A stretch of DNA of 64,000 bases, taken from NCBI GenBank assembly GCA_900491605.1, contig UESW01004823.1, positions 557,576 through 621,575 on the forward strand, given 5' to 3'. The notes under the pieces were generated by a model. It had not been told where the DNA came from. It made no database searches and worked only from the letters and a program-made list of their open reading frames with translations. The translations under genes were made by a program, and so were the position numbers. This DNA comes from Calamus simplicifolius. Its lineage: Eukaryota; Streptophyta; Magnoliopsida; Arecales; Arecaceae. Shown here piece after piece: positions 32,628 through 44,589 of the stretch (position 1 is the stretch's first letter; the number at the start of each line of letters is the position of its first letter).

Positions 32628-34124
32628 TGTGTATTCATGTGGAGACGTGCGGGTAGATACATGCTATGCATTCTAACCATGATTTTTTGGATCAAAAATG
32701 TTGCTAATGACTCCAAAATATGGGAATCTCTTTGGGTTGAAGAACATCTTGTTTAATTCCATTATAGGTCAAGAGATATGTTTTTGGAGTCTTTCTTTTC
32801 TGCGAAGGAGAAAAAAAAAAGTGCAGGTGTCTTTTTTATGCTTGTCTTGAGTTTTGTAAGTGAACCTAAAACAATTTTTATTGGCATAAAATTGGGATGG
32901 TAGTAGCATGTATGCTTATATCAGTAATGTAGTCTTGCTTTATACATCACTTACCATACAGCTACAAAACTTAAAAAATTTCTATGATATATATATGTAT
33001 ATATGAATTATATATGTGTACACACATGCTTGCACATGATATATGTGTATTTCTATGTAGATGTATTTTTATATCATTTTATTATTTAATTTTCAAATGC
33101 AGCTACTAGCATATATTTACATTCTTACATAAATGTAAAAGTTTTTTATTCTAGACAAGTGTTTCCTGGTATAGTGGTCAATATTTAATATCTTCTAGAT
33201 AAAGCATTTAACAAATATTTATAAGAATGGATGAACTTAGATGTTGTGACAAGGTATGTATATAAATGCTCTTTTTTGAGCCTCTTGAAATCTATTGCCA
33301 TGAGATTTAATAAAAATTTTATAATTTACTAAATAATCTCATGACCGTTGGAATATCCAACTGATTGTTTATCTTGTATTTGGATATTAAATTCTAATAT
33401 ATCTTTGTTTGATTCTCTTATTTGAGGTCTAGTCCAAAAATAATGTTATCTCCTTGGAATTTACCAAATCTAAGAAGAATTTGGTAAATCAATTAACCAA
33501 GAATTATTTAGGAGTGGAGTCCTAAATTCATCGAGAGGGATAGGGCTTAAGCCCATTATTTGGTCACCAGCCGTGGATACCCAACCTCTGTGATTGGAGA
33601 TCCCATGAATGAGGTTCAATGTAGTAGAAACGAAGCTGATTAAGTGATCGTGTTAGAGCATAAATTTTGAAAAAAAATTCATCACATCCCTATGATGAGT
33701 GCTCTTATAAAGTGACAAAGTAAATTTGTGTAAGGTTGAGTCATACTCTTAATGGATCCGAGGTAAGTTATCTGCAGGGTATTGTCACAAATACCCTGAA
33801 GGTTCACCTATATGAGAATCGTCATATTAGGCCATGATTAAAGGTTTGGGCTAACCTTAAAGAATTCTCATGAAAAATAAGGTACTAAGCGCAAGGCATT
33901 TAATATACGCTGACCGCGTAAACCCAATTGATCCATACTGTGTGTGTGATTAGTAGAAGCCTGAGTCAAAGGACTTAGTTCAAAGTCTAATCCACTATGA
34001 TTCCTTTATGTGTATACATTATATATTCAACACTAAGTGAGGTTAAGTCCACAGGACACCTTATCTATTGCGCAGTATAAGATGCCCTAAAATTTTTGTT
34101 ATATTTTTTTATTTAAAACTTTTA

Positions 34125-34771
34125 TGGGGGATTATTGAAAAAGTTTTTTTAAAAAATAATAAAATAAAAAAGGGGCCTACGCGAGCGTGGGACCTGGGCT
34201 CAAAACGCTCGCTACCAACTAGTGTTTTGCGTTGGGAATGCAAACATCCAAAAACGACTTAAATAATTTAATTTTAAGCCATTTTTAATGTTATTTGGGA
34301 TGGCTATTAGGCCTTTAAGGCCATTATGGGCCAAGCCGTTGGAGCTTTTATGGGCCGAGCCTATAAATAGGCTAGGGATTCAAATTGAGGGATTGAGGGA
34401 TGTATCAATAGTAGTATGATACTATAATAGTTTTGAGTAGCCCTCCATCTCATTTTATTTCTATTTTATATTGATCTTTCATGGGCATCTGAAGGTAATC
34501 ATTAGATTGCACCTCCATGCGATCATGCTCGTGGTAGAAGGATGGATCGAGCCGGGTCATTGTACCTCGGGGACAGATTGCCAATAACCTGCACGAAAAG
34601 ACAAAAATCTGATCCTTAGGTAGTGTCTAACACACCTCGGTTATGGTTTGATCCATATCTTACTTTTGTTTTTTACTTTATTTTGTATTTAAATTTCTAT
34701 ATTAATTCTATAATATATTTTTAGTAATTTCTAGAAATTTTTTTTATAAAATTAAAAAATATTTTTCAACA
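34125..34771 (+). repeat. Family E right LTR-like repeat
   Basis: Contains TATAAATA at 34362-34369 and ends TTTTTCAACA. Fuller than the left copy. Confidence 0.55.
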
Positions 34772-35032
34772 GCTACTGGGTACACGTACAGAAATTTCAA
34801 AGATAAAGTATTATTCTATGCTACATGTTTTTTTTTTAATTTAATTATAGAGTTGAACATGTTCATGCTTTATTAGGTTGTATCTGGTGGGAGAATAAGT
34901 TAGCTTAGAATAAATAAGTTAACTTATATTACCACCCTTTGTTCTAAATTAACTATATCACCTTTTAGGATGGGATAGTTTACTTTGAGTTAGTTAAAAG
35001 ATAGCTTTATTCTATTTTTTAAAATATTGGTT

Positions 35033-36332
35033 TGATGGGCCAGTTAACCCCATGGGCAATAAAGACAAAATTTTTAGATGCCTCCCTCTCAAGAGAGCAA
35101 TTTCCAAACGATTTTCCTAGGCGGCCATTCCTAAGTGGCTTAATTACTAGGCGGCCTTCCTAAGTACTTAATTCCTAGGCGGCCTTACTGGTCTACTCAA
35201 CTTTCTTGTTGAAGGAGGCAATGGGTATTTAATTCCATCCACGGCAAAGAGAATAAGAGGAAAAAGGGTCATGTTATCTCTCCCTTGTAACGTTGACCCC
35301 ATTGGCACCCTTGCATGAGAAAGGATAGCGTCATGAAGCCTATACGAGGAGTTCTGACTCCACGTCATGAAGCCTAGACGAGGAGTTCTTGACTCCATGC
35401 CTCACATAAGAGCCTCCTTCCGCTGTCATCCGAGTCGGCCTCCCAAGTCGGCTTCAGTCTTCCTCCGACTGTTCCCAAGATTCGTCCCGGCTTCTAGCTC
35501 CTTTATGGCCACGAACATCTCGCCTCGGCACCCCAGCTCGGCCACAGATGTCCTGTCCCGGCCTCCAGCTTCGGCCCGGCACTTCAGCTCGGCCACAGAC
35601 GTCTCGTCCCGACCTCCAGCTTCAGCCCAGCCGCTCCCATGCGAGGGACCTCGGATCCGTCCTGACCTTCCGATCCTGTCCCAGCCTGCTCCTAGCCGTC
35701 TCAATCAACTCCTAACTCTTCCATCCCAAACGGATGTATGGCTCGTGATAGTGATGAGACTCCACTACCTTTTATCTCTATTTTCTGAAGCGGTCAAAAT
35801 CAAAAGGCCATCCATTTTGACGGAACTTGACCCACCAACCAGTTGCAGCCACCCACTTTGACGGAATTTAACCTACAGCCCTGACATATTAAAGAAAGAA
35901 GCAAGCTCTGCCACCGCTGCCATCACCTTAAATGCTTCTGACAAATAGCAGTACCTCAAGTCTCACAAGCATCAGGTCTAGCACTTCACCCATAAAATTC
36001 ATTATTACGGAGCCTCAACCACTCAAGCCAGAAAGTCTCTAAGCGTCTATAAATTGGATAAGAGGGACTCCTGATCAGGTAATGAACTCATTATACTCTT
36101 AATGCTCATTCTTGCTCACATAGAGCATGGCTTTAAGCTTCTTTCTTTCGAACTTCCTTAAGCTTACGGCTGTTGCTCATAGCACTGAGTTGAGCGTCTG
36201 AGGGTCCCCGCTGGAATCTCTGGCCCTCGTGACTTTTTGCAGGCTTCCAGATGCGAGAAGCTCGTCGAAAAATCTTGAACTTGCTAAAGGAGGGATGCTC
36301 ATGAACGTTCGAGGGGTGATCCGACGACAACA
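35033..36332 (+). repeat. Solo LTR of family B
   Basis: Starts TGATGGGCCAGTTAACCCC and ends GACGACAACA (1300 bases). The last 400 bases closely follow the family B LTR at 59206-59548 (GCACTGA(G/C)TTGAGC, GAATCTCTGG, TTTTTGCAGGCTTCCAG, GAAGCTCG). Flanks TGGTT and TGTTT match at 4 of 5 bases. No body or partner LTR, so it is a recombination product. TATAAATT is at 36048-36055. Confidence 0.75.
35113..35190 (+). repeat. Minisatellite in the solo LTR
   Basis: Three units of about 30 bases based on CTAGGCGGCCTTCCTAAGT. It occupies the place where other family B LTRs carry CTCGGCC arrays, and a CTCGGCC-type array follows at 35430-35600. Confidence 0.75.
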
Positions 36333-37110
36333 TGTTTGATCTTTAAAGATAAATTGGTTGGTTTTTTGAAGTTCGATCAGCTGAACGAGGATAAATCATT
36401 AGAGAGCTATTACACAGACTTCCTTTTCCTTAGCTTTACAGCGCTGGCCCTCATTTCTTTGAGTGTCGCCAACCTCACCTCTGGCCCCATCATCTCCAGT
36501 ATGGAGCTCGCTGTCCAATACCCACCTCGGTGCCTCTTGCCGACGTCTGCAACCCCGTCTCCGTGAGATCGAGTGCCTCCTCAATGGCAGCCTCCTCCGC
36601 ATTTTCCCCGGTAACGGCCGCCCACCAGCGTTTGGAGCGGCCGAGAGGCAGATCGCCAAATAGGAGACGCTGTGTGAGGCACGAAATTGGAGGACTCGCC
36701 GTTCATCTAATCCGGCAACTGGCACCAGGGGAGCTGCCATGGGGGATGATCTCCGCCGCCCGGAGGGCGTTGTACGCTGTGGCGGTGCGGAATGAGGGGG
36801 AAGGAGGGGCCTTTTGGCCAGAGTGAGCGTTTTCGGTTCGTTTCCATGAGGATAGCCTTCGACGAGGTGGAGGTGGCAATTTTCGCTCGGCTCGGAGCGG
36901 GATTATCCGGTGAGATGGAGACAGAGGGGGAGGCAGAGGAAGAGCCACCTAGCGCCGGGGATGGGTTGGAGATGGTGGCGCAGCGGTCGAAGGGGAATAG
37001 ATTGTTCATGGGCCTGTCGGGCATCCGGCCCGTTCAAGGTCAGAGACTCTAAAAGGTCTTCGATCAGGAAAAAATCTTGCTGCACCCGATGACGATTGGC
37101 ATGCACTGCT
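36333..37110. other. GC-rich island of unknown content
   Basis: A sharp rise in GC between AT-rich flanks, with overlapping open frames on both strands (for example 37024-36707 minus and 36792-37052 plus). I recognise no domain and no single frame spans the island. It could be a decayed gene, a captured gene piece or a promoter island. Confidence 0.35.
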
Positions 37111-38440
37111 TGTATGCACGCATATTAAAGTAAAAAAAAAATTATTTTTAATATGCATGTGCATATAATGTGCCCCAATTATCGAAATTAATGCGCGCTT
37201 ATTGCATCACCCCGGTGCAACAAGACTTTTCCCTTCGACTAGACCACTTACAAAATGGACTTGGATCTAGAGATTAAATTTTGGCCTGCATCTAGCCATG
37301 CCTTTTGTTTTTTTTTATTTGTTTTTGTTGAATTTTTTTATATTATTTCTTTACATTCGATGCAATACCATAAGCCTACTTATTGATTTATTTAACTTGT
37401 TAGTGAACCAAAACTACGTGATCCAAAAACTTAAGCAAAAATTAATTGGTAGTAAGTGAACTTAAGTTGTAAGTATGTAAGACTTTCTTTCTCATCAAAT
37501 GTAGAACTTGTTAATGGGTCAAAACTATGTGATCCAAAAACTTAAGCGAGAAATAATTGGTAGCAAGTAAACTTGAATTATAAGTATAACACTTTCTTTT
37601 TCATCAAATATAGAATTAAATATGGGATATTATAATCTCTCCTTCTTATAATGTGAGAGATTCTCGTTGCACATCGCAAGCTAGTAAGAATTTATCTTCA
37701 AGCGGGGTCGTTAGTACTAAAAGGATGGCTTGTGCTGCAACTGAGGCTCTACATCAAAATTCTACCATCATTCCTTAAGTAACTCTTTCCTCGTACTCAT
37801 CAACTTTCGCATACTTGGATCGATTTTGATATCATGCCCGAAGCCCATCTTCTGCTTCAATTAACTCATTAGCGGAACGAAATCACATCGATGAACTTGA
37901 GTTATAAGCATATAATATTTACTTTTTCATCCAATGTATGATTAAAATTGAAATATCACATTCAATGTATTTATAGATTTAATGAATAATTATTGTTGAT
38001 GTAAAACTTAATAGGATAATTGATATGTTGTAAATTATGGATAATATATTAATTATTTGTATTTTATTTTTTTATATTGTTAAGAAAAAAATATGGTCCG
38101 AATGATTGAGGCCCAGCTCAAAGTCCAAAACGGAGTAAACACTAGGCTTAAGCCTGGAAGGTAGGCCTAAAATCCAGGTCGGGCTACAGTCGAAGTAAAT
38201 TGTATTAGCCTTTAGGTAAAGCCTGGCCTAGCTCAACATCTTGTAGCCGAAAATAGAAACATATTTTCATAAGAATTTCAACACGTAATTGATGGAATAT
38301 TTTTGTACCAAACACGCACTAGTTTGGCGATTTGAGGATACCCGAAGTAGGAGTAATTCATTTGATCCGGCGGTGGAGGTTAGCAGCGGTGTCAGGGAAC
38401 AAATTAAAAAAAAAAAAAAGGGTCTGCTGTCAAATGGAGG
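37111..38440. other. AT-rich spacer
   Basis: Apart from the tandem duplication at 37395-37613, no gene or element was recognised. Confidence 0.5.
37395..37613 (+). repeat. Tandem duplication, two units of about 110 bases
   Basis: Both units contain GTGATCCAAAAACTTAAGC, AATTGGTAG, and ACTTTCTTT then TCATCAAAT. The units are diverged by scattered changes. Confidence 0.75.
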
Positions 38441-38659
38441 GCATTTTTAGAGAGTCGGTTTTTAAACCGGTTTTAGAAAAAAGGAGTGCAAAAGGGGGGT
38501 TAAAGCGGAAACGCCACTTTAAATAGTATTTTTATTTTTATCTCCTTATCCTTGCTGCGCCACGTTAGTGAAGAAGGACGATAAAGTGGTGATTTAGAAC
38601 TGAGATCGCCAGCGGCGATTTTATGAAAGAAATAATCATTTCATTCGTATCTTTCATTT

Positions 38660-38777
38660 AAAAAAAATGAAGATGAGAGTAATTAATAAGAGAAGAAGAG
38701 ATGAAAACTTACGGTTTCAAAAAAAATGAAGATGAGAGTAATTAATAAGAGAAGAAGAGATGAAAACTTACGGTTTC
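38660..38777 (+). repeat. Near-perfect tandem duplication, 59-base unit
   Basis: Two nearly identical copies starting AAAAAAATGAAGATGAGAG. The right arm of the foldback has only one, so the duplication is recent. Confidence 0.9.
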
Positions 38778-40910
38778 AAATTAAGTAAGAGAGTAATTAA
38801 ATAATATATTTTTATTTATCTTATTATTATTTTAAATTAAATAATATCTATATAGTTTCAAATCGAGGAAAGAAATGGTACGGTTCATAAGCGTTCAGAA
38901 ACTTGGAACGTGATCCCTTTATGGCGTACGTAGAGACAGGTCAATTAATTAAAGTGATAAAAGAGTGATTTGAAATTTAAAGATTTGAAACTGTATAGAT
39001 ATTATTTAATTCAAAATAATAATGCATATTATTCTAATTTTTATTTTGGTTTATGTTTCTATTTTAAAAATTCTTTATTTTTAGAAATTATTTCATTTAT
39101 TTTTAATCTATAGTTTCAAATCTTTGAATTTGATTTGAAATTTAAAAAATAATCAATACATATATTTTATTTATCTAATTTTATTTTTAATTTAGAAAAA
39201 TAATTCTAAATTTTAAATTTAATAATATGGAATTAAATATATTTTTATTTATCTTATTTATTTTGATTAAATAATATCTATAAGTTTCAATCAAGGAGGA
39301 GAGAAACGGTACGCTTCACGAAGCGTTTGGAAACTTAGAACGTAATTATGTAGAGCAGGTCAATTAATTAAAGGTGATAAAAGAGTGATTTGAAATTCAA
39401 AGATTGAAACTATATAGATATTATTAATTCAAAATAATAATACATATTATCAAATTTCTAAATTTAATAATATGAAATTAAATATATTTTTATTTATCTT
39501 ATTGTTATTTGAATTAAATAATATCTATACAGTTTCAAATCAAGGAGAGAAACGGTACGGTTCATGAAGCGTTCAGAAACTTGGAACGTGATTATGGCTT
39601 ACGTAGAGCCAGGTAAATTAATTAAAGGTGATAAAAGAGTGATATGAAATTCAAAGATTTGAAACTATAGATATTATTTAATTCAAATAACAATAATATT
39701 CTAATTTCATTTTGGTTTATGTTACTATTTTAAAAATCTAATTTTAGAAATTATTTCATTTATTTTTAATCTATAGTTTCAAATCTTTGAATTTGATTTG
39801 AAATTTTAAAAATAATCAATACATATATTTTATTTGTCTAATTTTTATTTTTAATTTAGAATAATAATTCTAAATTTTAAATTTAATAATATAAAATTAA
39901 ATAATATATTTTATATATCTATTATTATTTTAAATTAAATAATATATATAGTTTCAAATTTTGAATTTTAAATTTCTCTTTTATCACCTTTAATTAATTG
40001 ACCTGGCTCACGTAACGTTTCGTGAACCGTACCGTTTCTCTCCTCCTTGATTTGAAACTGTATAGTTATTATTTAATTCAAAATAACAATAAGATAAATA
40101 AAATATATTATTTAATTTCATATTATTAAATTTAAAATTTAGAATTATTATTCTAAATTAAAAATAAAAATTAGATAAATAAAATATATGTATTGATTAT
40201 TTTTTAAATTTCAAATCAAATTCAAAGATTTGAAACTATAGATTAAAAATAAATGAAATAATTTCTAAAAATAAAGAATTTTAAAATAGAAACATAAACC
40301 AAAATAAAAATTAGAATAATATGTATTGTTATTTTGAATTAAGTAATATCTATACAGTTTTAAATCTTTAAATTTTAAATAACTCTTTTATCACTTTTAA
40401 TTAATTGATCTGTCTCTACGTACGCCATGAAGGGATCACGTTCCAAGTTTCTGAACGCTTGGTGAACCGTACCATTTCTCTCCTCGATTTGAAACTATAT
40501 AGATATTATTTAATTTAAAATAACAATAAAATAAATAAAATATATCATTTAATTACTCTCTTACTTGATTTGAAACGGTAATTTTCATCTCTTCTCTCTT
40601 ATTAATTATTCTCATCTCTATTTTTTTTTTCCCCGCATGGGAGATATAAGTGATTTGCGAAATCTGACGATTTCTTTCACTTCAAGTGACGATTTCAGTC
40701 TCATGAAAAAATGGAGATTTCTATTTTGAAATCGCCATATGAAGTGATGATTTCTTATCGTCCTTCTTCCATGCCAGCGAAAGATTTTTGCTGACATGAC
40801 GCAGCGAGAGTGAGAAGATGAAAGTGAAAAATACCATTGAAGTGGTATTTTCCGCTTTAACCCCATTTTGTAATAAAGTTGATTCCCACACTTTTTTTTT
40901 TTTTTCTAAA

Positions 40911-40936
40911 CCGGTGCCTTTTGGCACCGGTTTAAA
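40911..40936 (+). repeat. Perfect hairpin
   Basis: AAACCGGTGCC, loop TTTT, GGCACCGGTTT: an 11-base stem at the tip of the foldback's right arm. The left arm has only a collapsed AAACCGGTTTT at this place. Confidence 0.85.
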
Positions 40937-41119
40937 AACGATTCTATTTCTAGATGTAAAGTTGACTCTAATCAATATATAATTTAATTCAGTGAGATAA
41001 ACAAAGATATATGGCCGGATCGTACTAGACCATTTAATGAATTTAGAGTATTTAATTGAAAAATATTAACCGGGAGGGAATATATTATTAGCGAAACTCA
41101 GTAATTTTTTTTAAAAAAA

Positions 41120-41600
41120 TTAATAATTAAGAGGGGGGGCGGCTGGCTTTTGCAACGTGGCGATGGATTTTGACCCACGACGGCCCGGCTTTATCGATTC
41201 CGAAACGCGACGAAGATCGGTGGGACCCATGTCACATGAGCAACCCAAGTACCCTGTCATCGCCACGTGGCATTAGTCTGCTGTCCTTCCCGTTCCTCCG
41301 GCATGTCAGGTTTGCGTCGGCGTCCTTTTGACGGCGAAAGTTTCCACGAAATGATATGAACCGAATTAGGAAATTTTTCTGCTATTCTCACCCCAATATG
41401 GCGTTGGAATAAGGAACGGCAGCCTGGGCGGCAAAGCAAAGTTCTTGGGAAATAGCGTGGGACACGATAAACGATGGTTGGAGGATCAACCCAGCTTTCG
41501 CTTCCGCGCATAGCGGACGCGCCGCCCTTCTTTCGAGATCTCCGCCATGGAAACCAACTCAGCGTTTGGGAATTACGGGGAAAACGATAGGAAGGATTTT
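41120..41600 (+). promoter_or_regulatory. GC-rich promoter-like patch with ACGT boxes
   Basis: Contains CAACGTGGCG (41153), CCACGTGGC (41262) and several CpG-rich stretches. A short ORF begins ATG at 41548 (METNSAFGNYGENDRKDF, stop TAA). No downstream exon is recognised, so this may be an orphan promoter and first exon cut off by the insertions to its right. Confidence 0.25.
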
Positions 41601-41733
41601 TAAAATAAAAAAAAAAGTTAAAAAAAATAAAAGAAAGGTTGAAATCCTACAAGTCCGTAAAGAAACTCTATTTTTATCCTGCATTTATTTACTTAAATAG
41701 ATAAAATAAATATAAGAATTATAAATTTAATAT

Positions 41734-42419
41734 TAATAAAGGGTAAAATAATTATTGCATTAATGTTCTTAGATTCAAGATAACGAATCGAGACCAATCT
41801 CAATATTTCGTTGATCGAGTCACTTTCAGCGGAGTCAAGTCATCTCGATGAATCGAGCTATTCTTATGCCTCGGCAAGCTAAATTATTTCTCGTCCTGGC
41901 TAGATCAAGGCGTTTAAGCACCTTTGCTGAACCAAACACGGAAGAGTTCAAAGTCATAATAGTTGAACAAGACCTCAAACGAAAAATTATGCAAATAATG
42001 CCCCTACAGAAATGGCCTTAGGCCTACAGAATTACTAAATCTCAAAGCATCAACTAACTCTCTGGTTGTCGATCCTCTAACTAACTAGATACGGATCCCA
42101 CCGGCCTCGCAACAAACTTGGTTCAAATCCGATTCAAATCTGAATGGTTTTCGGACCCGTATGATGTGCCCAAAGAATCAGATGATCGCCTATAAATACC
42201 TTAGTCCTGAAGTCTTTCAGGCTTCCACTGATACTCTAACTAAAAAACTCCATCGAAGCTTGAGCAGAGCTCGAGGTTCTCGAAAGGCCATTCATCTTGA
42301 GAAACTCTAGACACTCTCTGCGTGAGAACTGTCTTGTAGGTTCCATCTGAATGAGAGATCAGCGTCCAGATCCGAAGCCGAGCTGCATCCGATTCAGAGA
42401 GTGGATTTTCATGGCAACA
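41734..42419 (+). repeat. Solo LTR of family A Ty3/gypsy
   Basis: Starts TAATAAAGGG (TG changed to TA), ends GGCAACA, with TATAAATA at 42191-42198. A perfect AATAT target duplication lies at 41729-41733 and 42420-42424. Shares its start, middle and end with the LTR at 1874-2764 but lacks the GC-rich minisatellite. Confidence 0.85.
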
Positions 42420-42424
42420 AATAT

Positions 42425-42617
42425 GATATATATATATATATATTAAAATAAATTATAAATTATGATCAATAATCATCATGCTTTAAAAGAGATGTCATGC
42501 CATAAGTGGTATAGCATAGACAACCATACAATCCTACGATATTGCCCTTGTTTTGTTTGTTAATTAGAGACCAATCATTTTTCTGTGATCAATATTTTTT
42601 AACAAATAAATGTTGCT
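42425..42617. other. AT-rich sequence up to the gap
   Basis: A short TA run, then nothing recognised. Confidence 0.5.
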
Positions 42618-42796
42618 NNNNNNNNNNNNNNNNNNNNNNNNNNNNNNNNNNNNNNNNNNNNNNNNNNNNNNNNNNNNNNNNNNNNNNNNNNNNNNNNNNN
42701 NNNNNNNNNNNNNNNNNNNNNNNNNNNNNNNNNNNNNNNNNNNNNNNNNNNNNNNNNNNNNNNNNNNNNNNNNNNNNNNNNNNNNNNNNNNNNNNN
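42618..42796. other. Assembly gap (179 N)
   Basis: Unknown bases. Open frames crossing it are meaningless. Confidence 1.
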
Positions 42797-43019
42797 TATC
42801 ATTATCATTTCAATCCCTTTCGGGTTTAGGAACAATAGTGCCATCAACAATGTGTGTGGGTGTACTAGGTCCATTAGTTATAACACCCCACAATTCATAA
42901 TCAGAAGCTTGAATGAATATCCTCATTCTTGCTTTCCAATATGAATAGTTGGAACCATTAAACAAGGGAGGTCTATTCGTAGAATGACCTTCGGCAAATG
43001 ATCCAACATGAGCTGCCAT
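42797..43019 (-). pseudogene. SIRE-like copia gag, N-terminal piece
   Basis: Reads MAAHVGSFAEGH ... PPLFNGSNYSYWKARMRIF, the usual copia gag opening (F-x-G-x-N-Y-x-x-W). A TGA near 42810 falls where relatives have tryptophan before N-D-x-D. The rest is lost in the gap. Confidence 0.8.
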
Positions 43020-43066
43020 TTGGATCTTTAGCTCTTGATCGTGTGATCAAAATCTAATGAGCACTC

Positions 43067-43078
43067 GCTCTGATACCA
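43067..43078 (-). other. Primer binding site (initiator-Met type)
   Basis: TGGTATCAGAGC on the minus strand, two bases after the LTR end. Confidence 0.85.
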
Positions 43079-43080
43079 AT

Positions 43081-44589
43081 TGTTGGCCTAGATGACAACC
43101 CAAGAGGGGGGGTGAATTGGGTTCTTTAAAAAAAAATTAACCTCAAAATAAAATTGTTTGCTTAAGATGAATGAAAGTAAATGCAATGCAAATATAAAGC
43201 ACAATCATGAGATAGAGATATAGATAGAGACAATAGAAGCATGGCAAACACAAAGATTTTATAGTGGTTCGGTGTATCCAACACCTACGTCCACTCCCAA
43301 GATCCACTTGGGTCTACACTATAATCTCCTCGATTACAGCTGAGTTGTTTTACAAGCTCACAACCCAAACTTGTTGTTTTACCCAGGATCACAATGAACC
43401 CAGCCGGTTTTTCGGGCTCACCAGCACACAACCCTAAACTCAAGCTAATCTAGCTTGACCCGAGGTATACAACCTCCACTAGTTCAATCCTTTTGATTGA
43501 ACTAGGCACAAATAAAAAGAATATAGTTTTTCAAAGATACACAGCTCCTCAATAAGCAAATATTCAAAAATAAGTAAACAAGTTTAGAAAAGCCTAATTT
43601 GAAGTTGTTTGGCTTTGAGCTTTTTCTTCTTCCTCTTCTCCCTTTGGAATGATGAATCAAGCCTCAGCTTTAATCTCTTACAGTCATTGCAGTTGAGAAG
43701 ATTGGAAATGGAAGAAACAGAGCTTTACTTCAATTTGGGAAATCCACCGATTTTTGATTTGGGGCACCTTGGATTCCTCTTTGAGCTTTTAGGAGTGGAA
43801 GGATTTGAATTTGAATGCTTTTCTCTGGATTTCAGGCTCAGGTTTCTTGAATTTTTGATTTGAAATTTTTCTCTTTCTGTTCTCTTTTTCCTCTCTGATT
43901 CTTGTTTCAAACGGGTTTTTTTTGCCCCTTTTTATAGATTTCTTTTAATCCATTTTGGGAAGGAAACTAGCAGTTGGAGTGTACCTAGAAATAAAATATA
44001 TCCATTAGAAATTAGGTAAAAAGGAAATATTACCGTTAGAGCTGATCTGGCATTTTAAATTTTCGTCCCAGTCAGGTTGGAGTCGGCTCCAACTTTTCAG
44101 GTGTCGGCTCGAGATCGTTTTACCAAAAATAAAAATTTTCGAGTTCGTTGAGGAGTTGGCTCCAAAAAGTAAGTGTCGGCTCGCCATCGTCAGGTGTCGG
44201 CTCTCGAATACTGTAGGTATCGGCTCCAGGATGCTCAAAAAATAAGCATTCTATCCCCGCATCGGAGTCGGCTCCAGACAGACACTATAAGTGTCGACTC
44301 CGAAACTCTAGGTGTCGGCTCCGAAACTCTAGGTGTCGGCTCCGGATTGTATCAAAAATCAGATTAAAATTGAATTGGCCATGGGGTCGGCTCCAGATTT
44401 TCTAGGTGTCGACTCCAAGCTCTGAAACTTTGAAATCTCTGATTTTGTATTTGATTCAAAATTCATTTCTTAATTCCTTTAAATTGATCAAATAAATTTA
44501 AGTCCTGAAACACTCATAAAATCCATTAGTAATCAAATAAATATACTCAATTCCTTTATTAATCATCAAAATCAATAAATAGATCAACA
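43081..44589 (-). repeat. SIRE-like 5' LTR
   Basis: On the minus strand it starts TGTTGATCTATTTATTGA and ends GGCCAACA (1509 bases). A minus-strand TATAAAAAGGGGC box is at about 43940-43925. The U3 part carries a GTGTCGGCTC array (44090-44420). Confidence 0.75.
44090..44420 (-). repeat. GTGTCGGCTC array
   Basis: At least ten degenerate copies of (G)GTGTCGGCTCC, at spacings near 21 bases for the cleanest copies (44285-44345). Confidence 0.75.

Larger units (their letters stand above)
31843..34771 (+). mobile_element. Likely non-autonomous LTR element (family E)
   Basis: Two long direct repeats, about 31843-32375 and 34125-34771, share AAAAAGGGGCCTACGCGAGC, CTCAAAACGCTCGCTAC, TTTTATGGGCCGAG and a TTTTTCAA(C/T)A end. 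They look like LTRs in plus orientation. The body (32376-34124) has no coding capacity. It contains a TA microsatellite and a conserved-looking stretch at 33340-34060 of the kind found near the 3' end of copia elements. Flanks GACCA and GCTAC do not match, so the ends or the element class remain uncertain. Confidence 0.55.
38440..40960. mobile_element. Foldback element with arms over 1 kb
   Basis: The left arm (38450-39700) returns as its reverse complement in the right arm (39960-40945). Examples: GGTTAAAGCGGAAA at 38500 against TTTCCGCTTTAACC at 40850; GAAGAAGGACGATAA at 38570 against TTATCGTCCTTCTTC at 40757; AGAGTAATTAATAAGAG against its inverse at 40600. Ends near AAACCGG on both sides. 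The interior repeats a roughly 245-base module with ACGGTACGGTTCA (38879, 39306, 39552, inverted near 40010 and 40460). No ORF. No target duplication could be fixed. It could be a MULE-type or foldback transposon. Confidence 0.75.
42797..44589 (-). mobile_element. Truncated SIRE-like Ty1-copia element: 5' LTR, primer site, gag start
   Basis: Minus strand: LTR 44589-43081, primer site TGGTATCAGAGC 43078-43067, gag ATG at 43019. The element enters the gap and no further pol is seen left of it, so it is truncated or misassembled there. It interrupts an older copia gag to its right. Confidence 0.8.

Noticed and set aside
41548..41604. Calling a complete small gene from the 18-codon ORF
   Set aside because: Too short, no homology recognised and no downstream exon. 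Kept only as a weak promoter/first-exon suggestion.
42542..42900. Open frames of about 90 codons crossing the gap
   Set aside because: Most of their length is unknown bases.
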